A DNA stretch of 34,378 bases, from contig JACNIU010000199.1 of NCBI GenBank assembly GCA_014382905.1, forward strand, positions 1 through 34,378. The letters are read 5' to 3'. Each line of letters begins with the position of its first letter. Positions within the stretch are counted from its first letter, which is position 1. Shown here one piece after another: positions 18,001 to 26,200 of the stretch. Under the pieces are notes generated by a model that was not told the DNA's origin, made no database searches, and saw only the letters and a program-made list of their open reading frames with translations. Made by a program: the position numbers and the translations under genes. The DNA is from Desulfobacterales bacterium. GTDB taxonomy: Bacteria > Desulfobacterota > DSM-4660 > Desulfatiglandales > Desulfatiglandaceae.

Positions 18001-18209
18001 ATTCTCTCCTCCCCGAATCTGTTGTAAAGGGAATAGATAAGGTCCAGTACCCCTTCTTCCACCTTTCCAAAATGACGCTCGTAGGGCGCTTCGTAGAGGA
18101 TCTGCTTCTCCTCATTGATGACAATACAATTAAGGCTGACAGATCCCGCATCAATCCCTGCATAAAGCCCCTCCGGATCTACGAGTCTATTTTCTTCCCT
18201 TATGGACAT
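15093..18209 (-). CDS. Tandem BcrAD/BadFG-type ATPase (acyl-CoA dehydratase activase) with DUF2229-type domain
   Basis: 1038 aa. Two ASKHA-fold ATPase domains. Domain 1 (about 12-300) starts YAGIDAGSVSLNC and has GGQDTALF, CASGTGSF and ACRCTVF. Domain 2 (about 350-610) starts YLGIDIGSTTTKYALI and has GGQDSKYI, CAAGTGSF and ERCTVFMESD. Both carry the two cysteines that hold the bridging [4Fe-4S] cluster in HgdC-type activators. A cysteine knot (CSADLHCHNQC) and a DUF2229-like region (CYPVKVSHGHIKELL; FGCGADSFLEHF) follow. ATP hydrolysis by such proteins drives one electron to low potential for dehydratases or aryl-CoA reductases. The usual fused HgdB-like C-terminus is absent and encoded by the next gene. 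The start overlaps the radical SAM stop by 23 bases. Confidence 0.9.
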   Translation of the reverse strand: MSIREENRLVDPEGLYAGIDAGSVSLNCIVINEEKQILYEAPYERHFGKVEEGVLDLIYSLYNRFGEERIRSVSFTGNHGKNLSERLGAFYEFETISQVLGAICVRPDVRTIISMGGQDTALFQVNHLSTGDLSGQGAWELAYFNSNGPCASGTGSFIDQQAQRLATSIYSKEADISRDQIDRILVDFIRLGIKSKRPANVACRCTVFTKSDMIHLQNRGERLEDIIYGLHVGNARNYMSTIVSNRALEEPILFVGGLSLNELQVKAFQAYFPGLIVPSHSTSIGALGVALEALDLVKEGRKPEIGRVDVGLLKGAPSSRRDALPVAPMLVLKETAFPEDNEIERRPLRKKSTCYLGIDIGSTTTKYALINKAGEIIHKSYVPTKGRPIEVTQGLLKFLCDEVGKSVEISGTATTGSGRNVVGDFLNADLIIDEITAHARGAVEIDREVDTIFEIGGQDSKYIYISNTYPLDFDMNKVCAAGTGSFLHELANKYGINIVGEFQEIALSSETPVRLAERCTVFMESDLVFYHQKGVGRRDLIAGLCYAIVFNYLNRVVEKRKIGQRVMFLGGPSLNKGVVAAFENVLGRPVLVPKHREVLGAYGAAISVKEMMRLEKRDESTFRGLGSAINDRMEFKEKTCSADLHCHNQCKLKIYDFDGRRSVWGGECGRYELTRSKGGKKENLFALRQEIWQTYMAGVYDELEGEPLMEVDKRPTVGMQRALYGHQNAVLWAHFFDRLGFRLVLTPPTNTHISKVGIETMAGETCYPVKVSHGHIKELLGKTTYLFIPSLINMPTPEPAEKGSFCPLIQANSYMVRMALGLDPSSILNPVIHLKYDTDTLTLELADQLKSKLGVSEGQIRKALYYALERQDQFRRALHKKGEEILEYHNPDDPLVVVTGRPYNLYDDRLNLRLGQSLAKIGVYALPMDFIDVSSVDLSDFPSMYWGLGAQILRTAKFVESHPTYFGLHLTNFGCGADSFLEHFYRHIMGNKPYLILELDEHSAVAGVMTRLEAYRNVIENSMQKLQTGLVPHLRVAN

Positions 18210-19209
18210 TTGCTTCTCTGCTCAAATAGAAAATCTCTCCCGAATGCTCCTGCTTGCGCACATCTCCTTTGATGAGGAACCCTTTGATCAGATCCTCCAC
18301 ATGGTCCACCGGCCGGCCTAAAGAATCTGCAATATCAATCAGCCTGAGGGGTCTTCTTCTCATCATGTCCAAAAGATCCCCGGCTAAGGAATCCTTGATC
18401 GACCCGCGCTTCACGGCAGATGCATCCACCACGATTTCGGCCTTTTCTCCGAAAAAGAGCATTATCTCTTCCAATCTCTCCCTGTCAAGGGATTTGGCCC
18501 GGGAATCCGAAGGGGGACGCGCCACCGTGTTGAGATGTATCTTTTCCGGGGAGATGCCATCTATCAGGGCCTTTAACCCTTCCACTTCCTTCTCGGTGTC
18601 ATTGATCCCGGCCAATAGGACCACTTCCAGGAATAACTCTCCGTTATATTCATTTCTAAACCTCTTAAGGCCGCCAACAATAGTCTCAAGGGCAAGTTCC
18701 GGATGGGGCCGGTGGATGGTCCTGAACGTCTCATCAAATGCACTGACTAAAGTCGGCATGACAATATCCGCCCTCAGGACACGCCGCCGGATCTCCCTGT
18801 CCCAGAAGAGGGACCCGTTGGTCAGAAGCGCAACGCTTGTGCCGGAGACAGCCTTGATCCCTTCAATGACCTGATCGATCTCCGAATGGAGCGTAGGCTC
18901 TCCGGAACCGGCAAGTGTGATGACGTCCGGCTCACACTGCAGGAGCCTCTTCTCCACCTGCGAGACCACTTCATCAACCGGCACAAAAGATCTTGTTTTC
19001 AAGGTCCTGTCAGTGGTCTTTCCCGCCTGGCAGTAGAGACAGTCAAAGGTGCACGTCTTGGCCGGTATTAAATCCACGCCCAATGAAAGTCCCAGCCGCC
19101 TCGACGGGACCGGTCCGAAAACATGGGAGTTAGTTGAATTAGTTGGGTTAGTTGAATTAGTTGGATTAGTTTGGTTTGTTGAGTTCATTGGGTTTTTAAC
19201 TTTAGGCAT
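18187..19209 (-). CDS. Radical SAM protein (COG0731-like) with C-terminal winged-helix region and repeat-derived N-terminus
   Basis: 340 aa. The core begins HVFGPVPSRRLGLSLGVDL and holds the [4Fe-4S]/SAM motif CTFDCLYC (CxxxCxxC), then GSGEPTLH (SAM-binding GGE-like), so the family is the Tyw1-related COG0731 radical SAM group. The last 70 residues (RRRPLRLIDIADSLGRPVDHVEDLIKG...) look like a winged helix. The first 30 residues are low-complexity Asn/Thr/Pro/Ser with PTNSTN twice, encoded by an exact 18-bp tandem duplication (19129-19164). No in-frame start codon lies after the repeat, so the repeat appears to be translated. It overlaps the activase start by 23 bases and heads that operon. 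Its substrate is unknown. Confidence 0.85.
   Translation of the reverse strand: MPKVKNPMNSTNQTNPTNSTNPTNSTNSHVFGPVPSRRLGLSLGVDLIPAKTCTFDCLYCQAGKTTDRTLKTRSFVPVDEVVSQVEKRLLQCEPDVITLAGSGEPTLHSEIDQVIEGIKAVSGTSVALLTNGSLFWDREIRRRVLRADIVMPTLVSAFDETFRTIHRPHPELALETIVGGLKRFRNEYNGELFLEVVLLAGINDTEKEVEGLKALIDGISPEKIHLNTVARPPSDSRAKSLDRERLEEIMLFFGEKAEIVVDASAVKRGSIKDSLAGDLLDMMRRRPLRLIDIADSLGRPVDHVEDLIKGFLIKGDVRKQEHSGEIFYLSREANVHKGRK
19129..19164. repeat. Exact 18-bp tandem duplication coding for PTNSTN
   Basis: GTTAGTTGAATTAGTTGG occurs at 19129-19146 and again at 19147-19164, followed by degenerate units (ATTAGTTTGG, GTTTGTTGAG) to about 19190. It has the character of the intergenic word repeats but lies inside the radical SAM reading frame; 18 bp keeps the frame. 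Confidence 0.92.
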
Positions 19210-19219
19210 TTTAGTTCAT

Positions 19220-19237
19220 TTTAGGCACTTTAAACTT
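19220..19237 (-). repeat. Dispersed TGCCTAAAG-word repeat, copy 1
   Basis: AAGTTTAAAGTGCCTAAA read on the minus strand is identical to plus-strand 33116-33133. Further related words (TGCCTAAA, GTGTCTAAAG) cover 19201-19256, the whole gap between polA and the radical SAM gene, including that gene's start codon. Confidence 0.85.
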
Positions 19238-19255
19238 GGTGCACTTTAGACACTT

Positions 19256-21937
19256 CTAATGTGCCTCATCCCAGTTCCTCCCCTTATTGATATCCACCTT
19301 CAGGGGCACCTTCAAGGGATAGACCCCTTCCATCTCTTCCCTGATCATCGGCACAACCTTCTCCAGCTCTTCTGCCGGAACCTCGAATACCAGCTCATCA
19401 TGGACCTGAAGGAGCATTTTGGACCTGAACCCACCCTGCCCCAGACGGTTGTGGATATTGATCATCGCCTTCTTGATCAGATCGGCGGCCGTTCCCTGGA
19501 TCGGCGTATTGATGGCCATCCGCTCTGCCTCGGAACGAATCCGGTTGTTGGCGTGCTGGATATCAGGCAGGTACCGCCTCCTGTTAAAGAGGGTGGTCAC
19601 ATATCCGTTTTCTGAGGCCTTCTGAATCATTTCATCCCGATACCTTGCCACGCCCTGATACCGCTTATAATAAGCTGCGATGTAATCCCTGGCAATCTTT
19701 TGGTCTATGCCCAGCTCCTCACTCAGTTTCCGGGGACCCATCCCATAAATGATACCAAAATTAATCGCCTTTGCAATCCGCCGCATCTGTGGGGTGACAT
19801 CCTGACGGTCCGCGCCCATGATCTCCGAGGCGGTCCGGGTGTGAATATCCCGGTCCTGCTGGAATGCCTCAATAAAGGCCTCATCCTCTGAATAATGTGC
19901 AAATACCCTCAATTCTATCTGACTGTAGTCCGCTGAAACTAAGTATTGCCCCGCTTCGGCCACAAAACCCTTCCGGATCTCCCTCCCCTCTTCTCCCCTG
20001 ACGGGGATATTCTGCAGGTTCGGGTTGCTGCTGCTCAACCGCCCCGTGGCTGCAACCGTTTGATTATAAGAGGTATGGACCCTGCCGGTAGATGGATCAA
20101 CAATCTTGACCAGGGCGTCGAGGTATGTGGATTTAAGCTTTGAAAGGGTCCTGTAACGGAGGAGGAGTTTCGGTATCTTGAAGGCCAATGCGGAAAGCGC
20201 TTTCAACACCTTCACGTCCGTTGAATAGCGCCCGGACTTGGCAGTCTTCTTCTGGCTGGGGAGCCCGAGCTTTTCAAAAAGCACATAGCCCAACTGCTGT
20301 GGTGAATTGATGTTGAACTCCATGCCGGCCTCGGCAAAAATCTCTCCCTCCATCTCCTTCATCTCCTGCGCAAAGCGAACCGACATCTCCCGGAAAAAAC
20401 CGGCGTCAATCTTGATCCCGGTCATTTCCATATCCATGAGTACGGGGAGGAGTTTCATCTCAAGGTCATAAAAAAGCTTGTCATTTTCCTCAGCCCTCAT
20501 TTTTTGATCGAGAATGCGGCTCAGCCTGAAGGTTATATCCGCGTCCTCGCAGGAGTATTCACAGGCCTTTTCTATCTCCACCTCGGAAAAGCTGCGGGCG
20601 TTTTTCCCTTTGCCGGCGACCTCTTCGTAACTGACCATCTTATGATTCAGATAATGCTGGGCCAGATAATCGAGGTTGTGCTGCCTGATTCCGGGATTGA
20701 TCACATATGACGCGATCATGGTATCAAAATTAATCCCTTTCAGCTCGACCCCATGCCGTTTCAACACCTCGGCATCATATTTGATGTTCTGGCCTATCTT
20801 CAAAATCCGTTCATCCTCCAAAATCCCTTTCAGGATGGGAAGGACCTCTGACCATTCAAGCTGGACAGGGACTCCCAGATAAAGGTGCCCCAGGGGCAGA
20901 TAGGTTGCCTTGGCCTCTTCGCAGCAAAGGGAGATACCCACTAACCCGGCCCGGAGCGGGTCCTGACCGGTGGTCTCCGTGTCTATCGAAAGGATGCCCG
21001 CCTCAACTACCTGCTCTGCTAAGGCCGCAAGTGCCTTCATTGAAAGACAGAGCCTGTAGTCTTTGGAACCTTCCTCCCTTGACGCAAATTGATCCCACAA
21101 CCCCCTGAACTCGAGTTCCCTGAAGATGGTCGCAAGCGCATTGCCGGACGGCTGACCGAGCCTGAGCTGCTCAAGGTCCTCATTCATCGGAACAAACCGA
21201 TCGATGGTGACCAAGTCTTTACTCAAGAAGGCCTCATCGCGAAACGATTTCAGGTTTTCCTTCAGTTTCTTTTTCTTGACCTCTTCCACACGATCAAAGA
21301 CATTTTCGAAAGACCCAAATTCCTGGATAAGGGTGATTGCCGTCTTTTCTCCCACTCCGGGGACACCCGGTATGTTGTCCGTCCTGTCCCCGGACAGCCC
21401 CATGACATCGATAAATTTCTCAGGCTCAAATCCATAGTCTGTTTTCAAAGATTCATAGTCAACAACCCGGTCCTTCATGGTATCCCACATGGAGGTGGCA
21501 GGCGTTATCAACTGTCTGAAATCCTTATCCCCCGTCACCATGACCGTCCTAAAACCGTTTTCCTCGCAGATCCTGACCCAGGTTCCGATGATATCATCTG
21601 CCTCGAATCCCTGAAGCTCAAACATTTTAATGCCCAAATTTTTCACTACCTCTTTGAGGGCAGGGAGTTGCACCGCCATATCTTCCGGCATCGGGGGGCG
21701 GTTTGCCTTGTAATCTTCGTAGATCTTGTGCCTGAAAGTGGGGCCTTTGGTATCAAATACAATGGCCAGGTATTCGGGGTTCTTTTCCGTAAGGAGCTTC
21801 AGGACCATCTTGGTGAAGCCGAGGATCGCGTTTGTGGGAAAGCCCTTTGAATTGGCCAGGCCCCTTATGGCATGATAGGCTCGGTGAATGTATGAACTGC
21901 CGTCTATTAAATAGACCGTTTTTTTATCCTGAGGCAT
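19256..21937 (-). CDS. polA: DNA polymerase I
   Basis: Family A polymerase for repair and Okazaki-fragment processing. A 5'-3' exonuclease domain (about 1-290: YLIDGSSYIHRAYHA, MVTGDKDFRQL, GDRTDNIPGVPGVGEKTA) is followed by a 3'-5' exonuclease domain with intact acidic motifs (SIDTETTG, NIKYDAEVL, YSCEDADITFRL), so proofreading is likely. The polymerase domain shows motif A VSADYSQIELRV, motif B RRIAKAINFGIIYG and motif C QVHDELVFE. I prefer the ATG at 21937 (893 aa) over the track's TTG at 21958, because family proteins begin just before VYLIDGSSYIHR. There is no ribosome binding site. A TATAAT lies 6 bases before this ATG, so a leaderless message is possible. Confidence 0.95.
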   Translation of the reverse strand: MPQDKKTVYLIDGSSYIHRAYHAIRGLANSKGFPTNAILGFTKMVLKLLTEKNPEYLAIVFDTKGPTFRHKIYEDYKANRPPMPEDMAVQLPALKEVVKNLGIKMFELQGFEADDIIGTWVRICEENGFRTVMVTGDKDFRQLITPATSMWDTMKDRVVDYESLKTDYGFEPEKFIDVMGLSGDRTDNIPGVPGVGEKTAITLIQEFGSFENVFDRVEEVKKKKLKENLKSFRDEAFLSKDLVTIDRFVPMNEDLEQLRLGQPSGNALATIFRELEFRGLWDQFASREEGSKDYRLCLSMKALAALAEQVVEAGILSIDTETTGQDPLRAGLVGISLCCEEAKATYLPLGHLYLGVPVQLEWSEVLPILKGILEDERILKIGQNIKYDAEVLKRHGVELKGINFDTMIASYVINPGIRQHNLDYLAQHYLNHKMVSYEEVAGKGKNARSFSEVEIEKACEYSCEDADITFRLSRILDQKMRAEENDKLFYDLEMKLLPVLMDMEMTGIKIDAGFFREMSVRFAQEMKEMEGEIFAEAGMEFNINSPQQLGYVLFEKLGLPSQKKTAKSGRYSTDVKVLKALSALAFKIPKLLLRYRTLSKLKSTYLDALVKIVDPSTGRVHTSYNQTVAATGRLSSSNPNLQNIPVRGEEGREIRKGFVAEAGQYLVSADYSQIELRVFAHYSEDEAFIEAFQQDRDIHTRTASEIMGADRQDVTPQMRRIAKAINFGIIYGMGPRKLSEELGIDQKIARDYIAAYYKRYQGVARYRDEMIQKASENGYVTTLFNRRRYLPDIQHANNRIRSEAERMAINTPIQGTAADLIKKAMINIHNRLGQGGFRSKMLLQVHDELVFEVPAEELEKVVPMIREEMEGVYPLKVPLKVDINKGRNWDEAH

Positions 21938-21943
21938 ATTTTT

Positions 21944-21949
21944 ATTATA
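21944..21949 (-). promoter_or_regulatory. Possible -10 box for leaderless polA transcription
   Basis: A consensus TATAAT lies on the minus strand 6 bases before the preferred polA ATG, so transcription would begin at or next to the start codon. No good -35 is visible 16-18 bases upstream (TTTTCG region). Weak evidence. Confidence 0.3.
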
Positions 21950-22285
21950 TTTCAACAAATCAAAAACGAAAAGAACTAATTTCAGGCCTCGTTAAATAGT
22001 TGATTCGACCCGTTATAGCGTATCCGGTATCCAGCGGCCAGTATCCGGTATGGAATGTCCAATTTCCAGGCAAACAACAAACCACATGATGACAACAATT
22101 CAACTACTCGACTCTTAGACCACTTGACGAGATCGTGCGGAGAAGGGAAAAACTGTTCTTTTTAGCCAGGCAATCTGTCGGGGGCATATCGCCTGCTGGA
22201 TGCGCTGCTTGCATTCCTGTATTATCCGGAACGCCACACAATTGCCTTGACACTCAAACCCGGTTGGGCAATACTTTTTTCTAAT

Positions 22286-22304
22286 AGTTCAGCCACTAAG
22301 GCAC
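22286..22304. repeat. Left arm of a perfect 19-bp inverted repeat flanking the GxxExxY pseudogene
   Basis: AGTTCAGCCACTAAGGCAC is the exact reverse complement of 22552-22570. Similarity continues inward in weaker form (CAAGACACCAGG against the reverse complement AAAGGCTCAAAGG). Confidence 0.9.
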
Positions 22305-22317
22305 CAAGACACCAGGA

Positions 22318-22530
22318 TTATAATATAATTCTCTTGATACCGTTCATATACAATTGGGATATCAACTTGCCTTTGATATCTTAACCCTCGTTTGGATAGC
22401 TCATGACAGAAACAAACTTCATAAACTTTTCAAGCAAACCCGGTCCTAATATCTTATGCACGGTATATGCCGCATCTACAATTTTTTTAGCAATAGATTC
22501 TTCTCTTTTTGATAGGGGATTAAAATTCAT
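22318..22530 (-). pseudogene. Decayed GxxExxY family gene (frameshift plus internal deletion)
   Basis: The minus-strand ATG at 22530 opens MNFNPLSKREESIAKKIV, then AAYTVHKILGPGLLEK, a GxxExxY-type N-terminus (GLLEKVYE). After GLLEK the frame is lost: the run GAAAAG (22426-22431) appears one A short. Reading on in the next frame gives VYEVCFCHELSKRGLRYQRQ and VDIPIVYE, the expected continuation. It then jumps back in frame 1 to NGIKRIIL and a stop (22321-22323), which resembles the family's C-terminus. About 50 or more residues between these parts are missing relative to the usual length of about 125 aa. The family's role is unknown. It is too fragmented for the ORF track. Confidence 0.82.
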
Positions 22531-22551
22531 GTCCTTCTCCTTTGAGCCTTT

Positions 22552-22570
22552 GTGCCTTAGTGGCTGAACT
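22552..22570. repeat. Right arm of the 19-bp inverted repeat flanking the GxxExxY pseudogene
   Basis: GTGCCTTAGTGGCTGAACT matches the left arm (22286-22304) perfectly in inverted orientation. The arms bracket the pseudogene and its ribosome binding region (GGAGAAGG, 22532-22539). Confidence 0.9.
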
Positions 22571-22616
22571 GTTACACTTTTTTCAATCTATAAAACTGAG
22601 CTATGGAGGTGGATAA

Positions 22617-23186
22617 ATGGATATACGCCTGAAGGCACATGTGGAATGCTTGGACGGCAGGGTTGGGCGTCTGGAAAACATCATCCTCAACCCCAAGACG
22701 GAAAAGGTGACGTACCTGGTTGTCAGGGGAAACGATCTCCAGAACACCGAGAGGATTGTCCCTGAAAAGCTGGTTAAAGAGGCCACGCGTGATACGGTCC
22801 ATCTTTCGATCGACAGGAACAAATTTGAGAGGATGAAAAGTTTTATACAGGAGGAATACATCCCTTCCAATATCATGATGTATATGGCTGAAAATGTCGG
22901 ATGGGATGCGGGAACGCCGGCGGGTGTGTTTGTCGAACATGAGGCCGTTCCGGCCGGTGGGCTTGTTGTTCACAAAGGCGCCGGGGTGTTTGCCACGGAC
23001 GGACATGTCGGCCGGGTTGACGAGTTCCTCGTGGAGAAAAAGAGCGGGCGTATCACCCATCTTATCATGCTGGAAGGACATTTGTGGGGAAAAAGGGAGA
23101 TATCTATCCCTGTCAGCCAGGTAGATCACTACGAGGACGGGAAAATATATCTGAAGATTGACAAGCGCGGAGTGGAAGGGCTTTAA
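22617..23186 (+). CDS. PRC-barrel domain protein (two PRC-barrel units)
   Basis: 189 aa, soluble, no signal peptide. The first PRC-barrel-like unit (about 3-75: KAHVECLDGRVGRLENIILNPKTEKVTYLVV) and the second (about 115-185: GVFATDGHVGRVDEFLVEKKSGRITHLIM...IPVSQVDHYEDGKIYL) share the xDGxVGRV...TEKVTHLV pattern. PRC-barrels occur in photosynthetic reaction centre H subunits and in RimM, and as stand-alone stress-associated proteins. The function here is unknown. The ATG at 22617 has an excellent ribosome binding site (GGAGGTGG). It is followed after 15 bases by the AsmA-like gene, probably in one transcript. Confidence 0.85.
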   Translation: MDIRLKAHVECLDGRVGRLENIILNPKTEKVTYLVVRGNDLQNTERIVPEKLVKEATRDTVHLSIDRNKFERMKSFIQEEYIPSNIMMYMAENVGWDAGTPAGVFVEHEAVPAGGLVVHKGAGVFATDGHVGRVDEFLVEKKSGRITHLIMLEGHLWGKREISIPVSQVDHYEDGKIYLKIDKRGVEGL

Positions 23187-23201
23187 GAAACGATAGTCTC
23201 C

Positions 23202-26200
23202 ATGAAAAGGCGGAATAAAATCCTGATTGTGATTTTGGGAAGCATCGCCATCTTTCTACTCCTTGTGAGCGCCCTCGTCCTGTTTGTGCCTGCGTTCATC
23301 AACTCCGATTTCGTAAAGAGAGAAATCGTGACCCATCTCTCCCGGAGGGTTGGGGGCCAGGTGGAATTCTCAAATACGGATTTCTCTTTTTTGCCGAGAC
23401 CTCATGTGGTGATTCGTGAGGCAGGCCTCTTTATTGCCGGGAAGGTCACGGTAAACATCAAATCCCTGACCGTCTATCCTAAAGTGTGGCCCCTCCTCTC
23501 CGGCAGAATAGAAATCGCCAGACTCAGCGTCGAATCACCCGATGTCAAAATTGATCTCCCACCGTCAAACGGCCAGACACACACGCCGACCGTCGCAATT
23601 GATCTGAAAGCCCTCAGGAAAAACCTTTCGGATTTCCTCGCACCGATGATGCCGGAGATCGAGGGGATTTATTTCCGCGTGGAAAACGGGAAGGTCACCC
23701 TTTTAAAGGGAAAAGATCCGGGGCTATGGTTTAAAGATATTCAGATTCTGATCAGTAATGTCTCCAACCAGCTCCAAATTGAATTAGATTGCAAATCCAG
23801 ACTCTGGAAAACGGCTTCCCTGAAGACACGGCTAAATCTAATGACATTTATAACTGATGGGCAGATAGATCTGATCGGTCTCAAACCCCAGTTGTTCCCT
23901 GACGACCTCCTCCCAAAAGGACCATTTAAGGTAAAAGATGCTGAAATAGACCTGAACCTCGATTTCAAGACAGATCTGGCTAAGAGGTTTGAGGCAACAA
24001 TCAAAGGCGGTGCGCCATCTCTAAGCCTCCTTTACCAGAATGAAAAAGTGGCCTTCAAAGACGCGAACATAAACGGGGGTTTGAAGCTGGAGGACGGCAG
24101 GACTTCCATCCTTATTTCAGACTTGAATCTGAATTATCCCGGAATCGGCCTAAGCGGACAGTTCGTTTTGGATACCGGGACACCCCGGGTGAGTCTGAGT
24201 TTAGAGGGAAGGGAACTCGATGTCCCTTCGATTCGAGACGTCGCATTCAAATTGGGAAAAAATGTCCCTGTGGTGGAGGAGATTTTTTCCATTGTCAAGG
24301 GTGGCCATATCCCGCTGATCACTCTCAATTCCAATGGGAGTTCAGTGGCTGATTTAGGAAAACCGGAAAATATTCTTATCAAGGGCCGCATGCTTAAAGG
24401 CAAGATCTCTGTGCCGGAAATAGGCATGGATCTGGAGGACGTGAATGGAGAAGCTCTTATTTCACAGGGCATACTCGAAGGAAATCGCCTCGAAGCAAGG
24501 ATTGGGAAGACCTTCGGCAGCAAAGGGAGCTTGAGACTGGGCTTAGAGGGAGATAATGCCCTGTTTCGTTTAGATATGCTGATAAAGGCCGATCTCGCAG
24601 AGACCCTCCCCATCCTGAATCGCCTGGTCAGGAATAAATCGCTGACAAGAGAGTTAAAGCTCATTGACGACATCAAGGGGAACGCCACGGCCAGGCTGGT
24701 TTTGGGCGAAAGCACATCATCCATCAAGGCGCGCGTGGAGGCCTCTGAATTCGATCTGAACGCGAGATACCGGCGAATTCCGTACCCTCTCCACCTTAAG
24801 GGGGGGCATCTCTCATATGGCGGCGGCGTTATCAAGGCACAGAAGATAGGTGGCAGGGTCGGCAAATCTTCTTTTTCTCAGTTTTCAGGCCTGTTCGATT
24901 GGCGAAAAGAGAGCTGTATGGAGATTGAATCCGGCAGGGCCCATATCCTCTTAGATGAGATCTACCCCTGGGTTTCTTCCTTTGACACTGCCAAAGAAGC
25001 GCTAAAGGAGATAAGGGGCATAAAAGGGAGTGTCACACTCAATATTCTTGATATGAAAGGCCCCCTGTCAGACCCCAGGCGGTGGCGCTTTAACACAGAG
25101 TGCGACATCAGGGATTTGCTCCTGGATTCATCGTTATTGCCCGGTCCGGTGGCTGTGGCCGAGGGAAGCGTGGCAGCAAGCTCAGAGACGTTGGCCCTCA
25201 AACAGGCAAAGCTGCGCATCCTGGATGCCCGATTAGACCTGTCGGGTACGGCAAAGGGGTATATGAGAGGTATAAACAGGATCGAGGCAAACGTTAACGG
25301 TCACATGGGGCTTGATGCCATCGGATTCGTTTCAAAGCTTACCCGCCTGCCGGACGTATTTAAGATCAATTCTCCGCTGACCATTTCAAAAGGTCAGCTT
25401 GTCTGGAACAAGGACGCTGAAACCGCCTTTAAGGGGGACCTGCTTGTTGCAGAGGGACCTGATATCTCTTTGGATCTGGTTAAGACGCCAAGGATACTCA
25501 AGGTCGAAAAACTTCACATCAAAGATAGTACATCAAATGCCATGTTCGGCTTCAGTATCGGAGAGGATGTCATCGGGGTCAGCTTCAGCGGAAATCTGGA
25601 CCGGGCAAGTCTCGACGGCCTGCTCCCCAAAAACAAATTTTTTACCGGATGGATGAAGGGGGATCTCTGGGGCCGGATCGTTCCGGGGAACACCATGGAA
25701 TCCACGTTCGAAGGGAATCTTCAAGGTGGAAATGTCAGTTTCCCGGAATTGAAGCTCCCGGCAAAGATAGACAGATTCTCTCTCGAGGCCAGCCAGCAGA
25801 GGATCCGCCTGAAATCAGCCATCGCTGCGCGTGATACCGCTCATATGACGGTAGACGGGACCCTCAGCCCGTCAGAGGGCGGTCCTCTTTTATCCCTGGA
25901 TATTTCCGGCGACGGGGTTGACCTGGACAGGCTCATTAAGGCCTTTCATAAAGGGGAGAAGAAATTAACCTTCAAGGGGGGGCGGGAAAGATTGTCTCTG
26001 CCGTTCAGCGGAACCGCTCGTATCAAGTTGAATTATTTAAAGTACGGGAGATTTACCTGGAAACCCTTTTACTGCACCATATCTCCGAAAGAGGGCGAGC
26101 TTACCGTCGATATTACCAGGGGCTCTATCTGCGGCATTTCCACGCCAGGGACCGTAAAAATATCGCCCATGGGAATAGCGTTGAATTTTGCACCGGCCTC

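Larger units (their letters stand above)
21959..22616. other. Long gap between polA and the PRC-barrel gene
   Basis: About 660 bases. It holds a duplicated word GTATCCGGTAT (22020-22030 and 22041-22051, 21 bases apart), about 200 bases in which I see nothing (22075-22280), then the inverted-repeat-bounded GxxExxY pseudogene (22286-22570). A possible -10 (TATAAA, 22589-22594) for the plus-strand PRC-barrel gene has no convincing -35. Confidence 0.7.

Noticed and set aside
21089-21850. 253-aa plus-strand ORF opposite polA
   Set aside because: Antisense shadow of the conserved 5'-3' exonuclease region.
22572-23129. 185-aa minus-strand ORF opposite the PRC-barrel gene
   Set aside because: The plus strand has the strong ribosome binding site and repeat PRC motifs; the minus ORF has neither.
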